The position numbers and the translations under genes are program-made. From NCBI GenBank assembly GCA_024763295.1, contig JANTFU010000050.1:1-11169 (forward strand): a stretch of DNA of 11,169 nucleotides, in the 5' to 3' direction. The DNA is from Anaerolineales bacterium (GTDB lineage Bacteria > Chloroflexota > Anaerolineae > Anaerolineales > Villigracilaceae). The notes beneath the pieces were generated by a model. It was not told the DNA's origin and did no database searches. It saw only the letters and a program-made list of their open reading frames with translations. Below, piece after piece: positions 1 through 4,386 of this stretch. How positions within the stretch are numbered: position 1 is the first letter of the stretch; each line of letters begins with the position of its first letter.

Positions 1-59
1 GCACGTCCAATCCCGCGTGAACCACCTGTAATCAAAACACGTTTTCCTGTGAAATCCAT
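1..59 (-). CDS. Short-chain dehydrogenase/reductase, N-terminal fragment (runs off the left edge)
   Basis: The reverse strand opens with an ATG at 59 and reads through to the window edge, giving about 20 codons. They contain KRVLITGGSRGIG, the TGxxxGxG Rossmann dinucleotide-binding motif and first beta strand of classical SDR oxidoreductases (FabG-like). A strong ribosome binding site (AAGGAGA, 65-71 on the complement) precedes the ATG by a few bases and fixes the start. Classical SDRs are soluble NAD(P)-dependent oxidoreductases of about 250 residues. The catalytic Ser-Tyr-Lys residues lie outside the window, so the substrate cannot be judged. The gene is divergent from the CCA-type enzyme. 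Confidence 0.8.
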   Translation of the reverse strand, partial: MDFTGKRVLITGGSRGIGR

Positions 60-95
60 CACAATCTCCTTGAAATCTAAACTTGCTTGCCTGAT

Positions 96-125
96 ACCTG
101 CTCCCTAATTACCTGTTTCCTAATG
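96..125. repeat. Degenerate 15-bp tandem repeat in the divergent intergenic region
   Basis: Two adjacent 15-bp units, ACCTGCTCCCTAATT (96-110) and ACCTGTTTCCTAATG (111-125), differ at three positions. A further partial copy of the core (GCCTGATACCTG) lies just to the left. The array sits between the SDR and CCA-type genes and upstream of both promoters. It could be a decayed microsatellite or an operator with repeated half-sites. The sequence alone does not decide. Confidence 0.5.
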
Positions 126-146
126 TCCCAATTCTACCCTGTGCCG

Positions 147-155
147 TGATAGAAT
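147..155 (+). promoter_or_regulatory. Extended -10 promoter placed for leaderless transcription of the CCA-type gene
   Basis: TGATAGAAT fits an extended -10 element (TG, one base, then TAGAAT against TATAAT). No good -35 is present. Initiation about seven bases beyond the hexamer would fall at or next to the ATG at 162. No Shine-Dalgarno sequence lies upstream of that ATG, which agrees with a leaderless mRNA. The promoter call rests on motif and spacing only. Confidence 0.5.
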
Positions 156-161
156 TTTAAC

Positions 162-2816
162 ATGCACATCATTCTGACCCACGAACAAGCCGATTTCGAC
201 GCTCTCGCGGCGCTCTTTGGCGCATCTCTGCTTAACGAGCACGCCTTGCCCGTTTTGCCGCGTAAAGTTAATCGTAACTTGCGCGCTTTTCTCACCATTT
301 ACGGACGCGAATTTCCTTTTGTGGACCCGCGCGACCTGCCCAAAGAAAAGGTCGAGTCGGTGCTGCTTGTGGATACGCAATCACTTGTCACGTTGAGGGG
401 GATGGGGAAGGGGACGCGCGTGCGCGTGTTGGATCATCATCCGCGCCGAGAGAATTTGCCTGCGGATTGGGATGTGACGCTTGACCCTGTGGGCGCGACC
501 GCGACGCTCCTGACCGAGAGTTTGCGGGAGACCAAAGGGCAGCTTTCTGCGCTCCACGCCACCTTGCTGTTACTCGGCATCTACGAAGATACGGGATCGC
601 TTTCGTATGCCAGTACCACTCCGCGTGATGCGCGCGCGGTTGCGTGGCTGTTGGAGCAGGGTGCCAGCCTGCAAATTGCCGGTGACCACCTGAACACGCC
701 GCTTTCACCAAAACAGCGCGTTGTGTATGATGCTTTGGTGGCTGCTGTAGAGCATCACCAAATTAACGGACACCAGATTGTGACCGCCTGTGCCGACGCC
801 CGCGAACTGGACGAAGAAATCTCGTCGATGGCGCATAAATTGCGTGATTTGCTCGAACCCGATGCGCTTTTTATCTTTGTCGAAACGCTTGAAGGGATTC
901 GTTTGGTGGCGCGCTCCACGTCAGATGCCATTCACGTTGGAAAAATTGCTGCCGAATTTGGCGGCGGCGGGCATCCTAGAGCGGCGGCGGCTTTGATTCG
1001 TAAGGAATTTGCTACAGAGAGTAGGGACGGGGTCACCCCGCTCCTACAGGATAATTGTTTTGTAGTGAAAGATGAGTTGCTCAATCTTCTCCCGAACTAC
1101 GTCGTCCCGCCTATCACCGTTGCCGAAATCATGTCGCGTGGACCGCAAGTGCTGGCTCCCGAAACCCCCGTATCCACTGCGGCTGAGTTGATGCAGCGCT
1201 TTGGCTATGAAGGCTATCCAATTGTGGAGGACGGGCGGGTGGTTGGTTTGCTCAATCGCCGTTCGGTAGACCGCGCCCAATCGCATCATCTGAATTTGAC
1301 AGCCGGCAGCCTGATGAGTGCCGGCGAAGTGACTGTCGCGCCGACCGATTCAATTGATACGCTCCAAGCCCGCATGACGGACAGCGGTTGGGGGCAGATT
1401 CCCGTTGTCGAAGATGGCGAAGTGGTTGGAATTGTCACCCGCACAGATTTACTCAAAACCCTCGCGCCGACTGCGCCTAATCCCACTGAGACGAATTTTG
1501 CAACTCGTCTTGAAAATGCGCTACCCAAAGCGCGCCTTAATCTGATGCAGCGTGTTGCAGAGATGGCTGCTGAACAGCACGTTGCCCTCTACGTCGTTGG
1601 TGGCTTTGTGCGCGATTTGCTGCTCGATCGTCCCAGCATGGATTTCGATATCGTTGTCGAAGGGGATGCGATTGCACTAGCAAAAGCCATCACCGAGAAA
1701 TACGGCGGGCGCGTCACCACCCATGCCCGCTTCGGCACCGCCAAATGGTTTCTTGATGATGTCACGTTTGAACGTTTGAACGTTAGTTTGTTAGAACGTT
1801 CAAACTTACCAATGTTTCTTGATTTTATTTCCGCCCGCACGGAATTCTACAAAAGTCCAACGGCGCTTCCGACCGTTTCGAGCGGCAGCATCAAACTCGA
1901 TCTGCACCGCCGTGACTTTACAATCAACACGCTTGCCCTACGCTTGGATGGCTTGCATTATGGCGAACTCCATGATTATTACGGTGGTCTCGCTGATCTT
2001 GAGAAGGGGATTGTGCGTGTTTTGCATTCGCTGTCCTTTGTAGACGATCCTACGCGCATGTTGCGCGGCGTCCGCTTTGAGCAGCGTTTTGGCTTCAACT
2101 TCAGTGAACGTACCGAGCAATTGATGACAGAAGCCTTGCCCCTTTTGAGCAAATTGACGGGCGCACGCATCCGCCATGAATTGGACTTGATTCTTGACGA
2201 AGAACGCGCTGTAGCGATGTTCTCACGGCTTGGACAGTTGGGTTTGCTTGAAGCAATTCATCCTGCGCTAAAACAGGATGTCGGCTTGGTGCGCCGCTTG
2301 CACGAGGCGTTGAATACGCCCGTTCCGCGTGATTTTGGCGAATTGCCGACGATTGGCAATCTCGATAATCGGCGCACGTTGGGATATTTGGTCTGGCTGT
2401 TGCCGCTCACCTCAAAAGATTTGAAAGCGGTTATCAAAAAGCTGCGTTTCTCTTCCGCGCTGGAAGAGGCGCTCTTGGTCACGCGCAAACTCTGCGATGA
2501 CCTGCCTGCGCTTGAAGGCGCGAAGAACAGCGCTTGGGCAGCGCGTTTGGATGGTATCCCGCCACTGGCTCTCTATGCGGCATCCCTGTGCGGGATTGAT
2601 GAGCCGCTCCGCTTTGCAATTGTGCAGTATCTTGCCAAATGGCGCCTGCTTCAGCCTTATACACGCGGCGTGGATTTGCAGGGACGCGGTCTAAAACCCG
2701 GACCTCGTTATCGTGAGATTTTGTCCCGTTTACGGGCTGCTTGGCAGGATGGGGAAGTCAAATCACGAGACGAGGAAGAGGCGCTTTTAGCGAGATTGTT
2801 ACGAGGGGCGCTTTAA
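162..2816 (+). CDS. CCA-adding enzyme / poly(A) polymerase family protein with DHH, DHHA1 and two CBS domains
   Basis: This 884-residue protein is a multidomain tRNA nucleotidyltransferase-type enzyme. Residues 1-110 form a DHH phosphoesterase domain with DFD at 11-13 and DHHP at 91-94. A DHHA1 domain follows, with GGGGHPR at 267-273. Two CBS modules span about 320-372 and 384-434. The nucleotidyltransferase head has GGFVRD at 480-485, the metal-binding pair D494/D496 (DFD), and RRDFT at 583-587. The remainder, to 884, is the RNA-binding tail. Class II CCA enzymes are usually 400-450 residues. The DHH-CBS-CBS fusion is a known longer architecture, for example in Aquifex. Whether this protein adds CCA, only A or only CC, or poly(A), cannot be read from sequence. 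The CBS pair suggests adenylate sensing (inference). Two palindromic repeats are embedded in frame (about 284-297 and 535-549). The start is the first ATG, with no ribosome binding site and a well-placed -10. Confidence 0.9.
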   Translation: MHIILTHEQADFDALAALFGASLLNEHALPVLPRKVNRNLRAFLTIYGREFPFVDPRDLPKEKVESVLLVDTQSLVTLRGMGKGTRVRVLDHHPRRENLPADWDVTLDPVGATATLLTESLRETKGQLSALHATLLLLGIYEDTGSLSYASTTPRDARAVAWLLEQGASLQIAGDHLNTPLSPKQRVVYDALVAAVEHHQINGHQIVTACADARELDEEISSMAHKLRDLLEPDALFIFVETLEGIRLVARSTSDAIHVGKIAAEFGGGGHPRAAAALIRKEFATESRDGVTPLLQDNCFVVKDELLNLLPNYVVPPITVAEIMSRGPQVLAPETPVSTAAELMQRFGYEGYPIVEDGRVVGLLNRRSVDRAQSHHLNLTAGSLMSAGEVTVAPTDSIDTLQARMTDSGWGQIPVVEDGEVVGIVTRTDLLKTLAPTAPNPTETNFATRLENALPKARLNLMQRVAEMAAEQHVALYVVGGFVRDLLLDRPSMDFDIVVEGDAIALAKAITEKYGGRVTTHARFGTAKWFLDDVTFERLNVSLLERSNLPMFLDFISARTEFYKSPTALPTVSSGSIKLDLHRRDFTINTLALRLDGLHYGELHDYYGGLADLEKGIVRVLHSLSFVDDPTRMLRGVRFEQRFGFNFSERTEQLMTEALPLLSKLTGARIRHELDLILDEERAVAMFSRLGQLGLLEAIHPALKQDVGLVRRLHEALNTPVPRDFGELPTIGNLDNRRTLGYLVWLLPLTSKDLKAVIKKLRFSSALEEALLVTRKLCDDLPALEGAKNSAWAARLDGIPPLALYAASLCGIDEPLRFAIVQYLAKWRLLQPYTRGVDLQGRGLKPGPRYREILSRLRAAWQDGEVKSRDEEEALLARLLRGAL
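1012..1050. repeat. Palindromic repeat embedded in frame in the CCA-type gene (DHHA1-CBS linker)
   Basis: The arms GTAGGGACGGGGT (1021-1033) and ACCCCGCTCCTAC (1035-1047) pair at 11 of 13 positions around a single base, with CTACAG flanks on the left and right. It is translated as part of the linker between the DHHA1 domain and the first CBS module (residues about 284-297, including SRDGVTPLLQD) and keeps the frame open. The sequence resembles a GTAGGG-CCCTAC palindrome that I recall as dispersed in Chloroflexota and cyanobacterial genomes. The copy number in this genome is not known from this window. Confidence 0.75.
1766..1805. repeat. GTTTGAAC repeat with inverted copy, in frame in the nucleotidyltransferase head
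   Basis: GTTTGAACGTT occurs at 1766-1776 and again, overlapping with an 8-bp period, at 1774-1784. Its exact 11-bp reverse complement AACGTTCAAAC lies at 1795-1805. The block is translated as residues about 535-549 (FERLNVSLLERSN), between FGTAKWFLDD and LDFISARTEFY. Class II CCA enzymes normally run almost directly from the first of these segments to the second, so this looks like an in-frame insertion into a beta-hairpin loop of the catalytic head. Confidence 0.75.
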
Positions 2817-2851
2817 CGGAATTTGTTTTGGTAGGGCATTTTTCCTTTGTT

Positions 2852-2891
2852 GCCGATCCTGCAAATGTCCATGTGTGGGGCGGTTTTTTTT
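2852..2891 (+). terminator. Weak candidate intrinsic terminator after the CCA-type gene
   Basis: CCGATCC (2853-2859) can pair imperfectly with GGGGCGG (2877-2883), which is followed directly by eight T residues. The stem has a central mismatch and a long loop, so this is only a possible terminator. It lies just upstream of the promoter of the next gene, in the 127-bp gap. Confidence 0.35.
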
Positions 2892-2899
2892 GTCCCGTG

Positions 2900-2908
2900 T
2901 GCTATACT
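2900..2908 (+). promoter_or_regulatory. Extended -10 promoter for the Ntn hydrolase gene
   Basis: TGCTATACT is an extended -10 (TG, one base, then TATACT, five of six matches to consensus). No clear -35 hexamer occurs at 16-18 bp. Transcription would begin near 2915, leaving a leader of about 29 nt that includes the ribosome binding site AGGAG at 2931-2935. Confidence 0.55.
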
Positions 2909-2943
2909 TTAGCGAAATTTCGGGCAAAAAAGGAGAAGTACTT

Positions 2944-3444
2944 ATGTCAATTGTTGCATGTAGAATTTTGGAAGATGGTTATGAGATTGCCGCAGACTCT
3001 ATTTCGGTGCGCGGTTCTACGCAGACCAAGAATAATATCAACCGCTCGAAGTTGGTTGAAGTGAATAATATGGTGATTGGCTCGGTTGGTTTAGCGGAAG
3101 AGAGCGGGCTTTTGCAGATTTTTGCGAAAACGCATCAACCTCCAGCAGCAACCGAGGAAGGGATTTTAGAATTTTGGAATGAATTTTCTGCATGGAAGAA
3201 AAAACGCACGGATCGCGGCGCGATTGAGAATAGTTATTTTATTGGGATTGATGGCGTGGTTTTCTATATTGAGCATTGGCTGATTGCTTCAGTGTCATCC
3301 TACGAAGCGATTGGGGCAGGCATGGATTTTGCTTTAGCTGCGTTGTACCTCGGTCACACCGCAGAAGAAGCCGTCGAAACGGCAATTGAGTTGTCGATCT
3401 ATTGTGAACCGCCTATTCAGGTTATCACCAAGAAGAGTAATTAG
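2944..3444 (+). CDS. Proteasome/HslV-like Ntn-hydrolase family protein, orphan, with Ser after Met
   Basis: The 166-residue product starts at ATG 2944, eight bases after AGGAG. An upstream in-frame ATG at 2875 would precede the promoter and is unlikely. The N-terminus MSIVACRILEDGYEIAADS matches the opening strands of HslV/proteasome beta-type subunits: a small residue after Met, then a conserved Asp (D18). K36 (RSKL) fits the catalytic lysine, and IGSVG (45-49) the oxyanion glycine. AIGAGMDFALAAL (122-134), followed by TAEEAVETAIELSIYCEPPI, matches the family's helix and end. The candidate nucleophile is Ser2 (exposed by Met removal), where HslV has Thr. The length fits HslV (about 175). No HslU or other AAA+ partner is nearby, so this may be a stand-alone Ntn hydrolase like those seen in phages and scattered bacteria. 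Substrate and physiological role are unknown. It converges on hsp20. Confidence 0.7.
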   Translation: MSIVACRILEDGYEIAADSISVRGSTQTKNNINRSKLVEVNNMVIGSVGLAEESGLLQIFAKTHQPPAATEEGILEFWNEFSAWKKKRTDRGAIENSYFIGIDGVVFYIEHWLIASVSSYEAIGAGMDFALAALYLGHTAEEAVETAIELSIYCEPPIQVITKKSN

Positions 3445-3464
3445 CCATAATCTACGTTTAAACG

Positions 3465-3496
3465 AAAAAAGCCCCGCGATTTTATCGCGGGGCTTT
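3465..3496. terminator. Bidirectional intrinsic terminator between the Ntn hydrolase and hsp20 genes
   Basis: AAAGCCCCGCGAT (3468-3480) and ATCGCGGGGCTTT (3484-3496) form a perfect 13-bp stem with a TTT loop. On the minus strand the stem is followed by a T run (complement of 3465-3470), giving a canonical terminator for hsp20. On the plus strand the tail is only TTTCGT, so termination of the Ntn hydrolase transcript may be weaker. Confidence 0.9.
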
Positions 3497-3526
3497 CGTA
3501 TGGGGGAAGAAATGAATAGTGATTTT

Positions 3527-3967
3527 TTATTTTGCTTTGATGCTAATCAGCTTCGGTTTGACAGCTTCGGCTTTTGGCAGGGTAATGGTCAGGATGCCAT
3601 TTTCAAACTCTGCTTTGGCTTTGTCGACTTCGACATCGGTCGGCAGGCTGATGGAGCGTTCAAAGACACCGTAGCGCTGCTCGCGGATGTGGTAGGATGC
3701 GCCGTTATCATCTTCGTTGTTTTTATATTCACCGCGCAGCGTGAGTACGCCATCGGTAACGGTGATGTCGACATCGTCTTTAGTTAAGCCGGGGAGAGAG
3801 GCTTTTACAATCAGGTCATCTTCATTTTGGTACATATCAATGGCGGGCATCGCGGAGACTGCTCCCATGTTGATGGGGCGGGTGAACGCATCATCGAACA
3901 ATCGGTCCATTGCCTCACGCAGTGTCATCATTTCACGTACCGGTTCCCAACGAGTAAGAGTGGACAT
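3527..3967 (-). CDS. Hsp20/alpha-crystallin family small heat shock protein
   Basis: The 146-residue product is an ATP-independent holdase chaperone that binds unfolding proteins in the cytosol as oligomers. A short N-terminal arm (RWEPVREMMTLREAMDRLF, about 7-25) is typical of bacterial class A sHSPs. The alpha-crystallin domain spans about 43-135, with DLIVKASLPGL, VLTLRGEY, FERSISLP and the hallmark AEFENGILTITLPK. The C-terminal ISI fits the IXI motif that docks neighbouring dimers. The start is ATG 3967, six bases after a full AAGGAGG site. An in-frame TTG two codons upstream overlaps that site and is less likely. The gene is monocistronic, ended by the hairpin at 3465-3496. No CIRCE element was found upstream. 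A TATATT at 4020-4025 (complement) could be its -10, but without a good -35. Confidence 0.95.
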   Translation of the reverse strand: MSTLTRWEPVREMMTLREAMDRLFDDAFTRPINMGAVSAMPAIDMYQNEDDLIVKASLPGLTKDDVDITVTDGVLTLRGEYKNNEDDNGASYHIREQRYGVFERSISLPTDVEVDKAKAEFENGILTITLPKAEAVKPKLISIKAK

Positions 3968-4091
3968 AGTCAACCTCCTTATGTGTAGATTTATTTGTTG
4001 GTTTGTCCTTACGCTGGTTAATATACGCCTCGAATGTCTGAAAAATAAAAGAAAAATATCAGCTTTTTGTTAAATTCCTTGTTTTAGCTAG

Positions 4092-4119
4092 TTGACAAAA
4101 TCCTTGTTTGCGATACAAT
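4092..4119 (+). promoter_or_regulatory. Sigma-70-type promoter of tRNA-Leu
   Basis: TTGACA (4092-4097) is a perfect -35, and TACAAT (4114-4119) a near-consensus -10, with 16-bp spacing. The discriminator CTTCCCGCTC is C-rich, as in stable-RNA promoters under growth-rate control (inference). The expected start near 4126 leaves about 19 nt of leader before the mature tRNA. Confidence 0.85.
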
Positions 4120-4144
4120 ACTTCCCGCTCAAGAAAGTAGACTT

Positions 4145-4228
<84 letters not shown>

Positions 4229-4231
4229 CTG

Positions 4232-4263
4232 AAAAGAGATCCTAAAAAAGGGTCTCTTTTTTT
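4232..4263 (+). terminator. Intrinsic terminator of tRNA-Leu
   Basis: AAAAGAGATCC (4232-4242) pairs with GGGTCTCTTTT (4250-4260) around a TAAAAAA loop, with one G-T wobble, and the T run continues to 4263. It separates the tRNA from gyrA, which therefore needs its own promoter. Confidence 0.85.
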
Positions 4264-4296
4264 GATTTAAAAACCCATAGAAAAGGTGGTTCGCGG

Positions 4297-4302
4297 TATA
4301 AT
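4297..4302 (+). promoter_or_regulatory. Candidate -10 element for gyrA
   Basis: A perfect TATAAT lies between the tRNA terminator and gyrA. The bases at -35 (around CCCATA, 4274-4279) do not match consensus, so strength or activator need is unknown. Initiation near 4309 would leave a leader of about 78 nt holding the hairpin at 4329-4357. Confidence 0.5.
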
Positions 4303-4328
4303 TACGCTTAGGCTTTTATGTAGTATTC

Positions 4329-4362
4329 ACTCGCCTGCCTTCTTTAATATGGCGAGTTTTTA
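4329..4362 (+). promoter_or_regulatory. Terminator-like hairpin in the gyrA leader (possible attenuator)
   Basis: ACTCGCC (4329-4335) and GGCGAGT (4351-4357) form a perfect 7-bp stem with a 15-nt loop, directly followed by T-rich sequence (TTTTTATTTTG including the last stem base). It lies downstream of the candidate gyrA -10 and upstream of the start codon. A regulatory role is inferred from position. The long loop makes it a weaker terminator than the others in the window. Confidence 0.45.
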
Positions 4363-4386
4363 TTTTGTCTGGAAGGGTTCTTTTTT

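Noticed and set aside
2875..2943. An upstream ATG for the Ntn hydrolase adding 23 residues
   Set aside because: It lies upstream of the extended -10 promoter and would bury the predicted N-terminal nucleophile. ATG 2944 has a strong ribosome binding site.
3386..3787. A plus-strand open frame of 133 codons over the terminator and hsp20
   Set aside because: It crosses a perfect terminator hairpin and is antisense to a clear Hsp20 gene, so it is a shadow frame.
3968..4091. A CIRCE operator or RNA thermometer upstream of hsp20
   Set aside because: No TTAGCACTC-N9-GAGTGCTAA-like repeat is present, and I saw no stable pairing that masks the AAGGAGG site.
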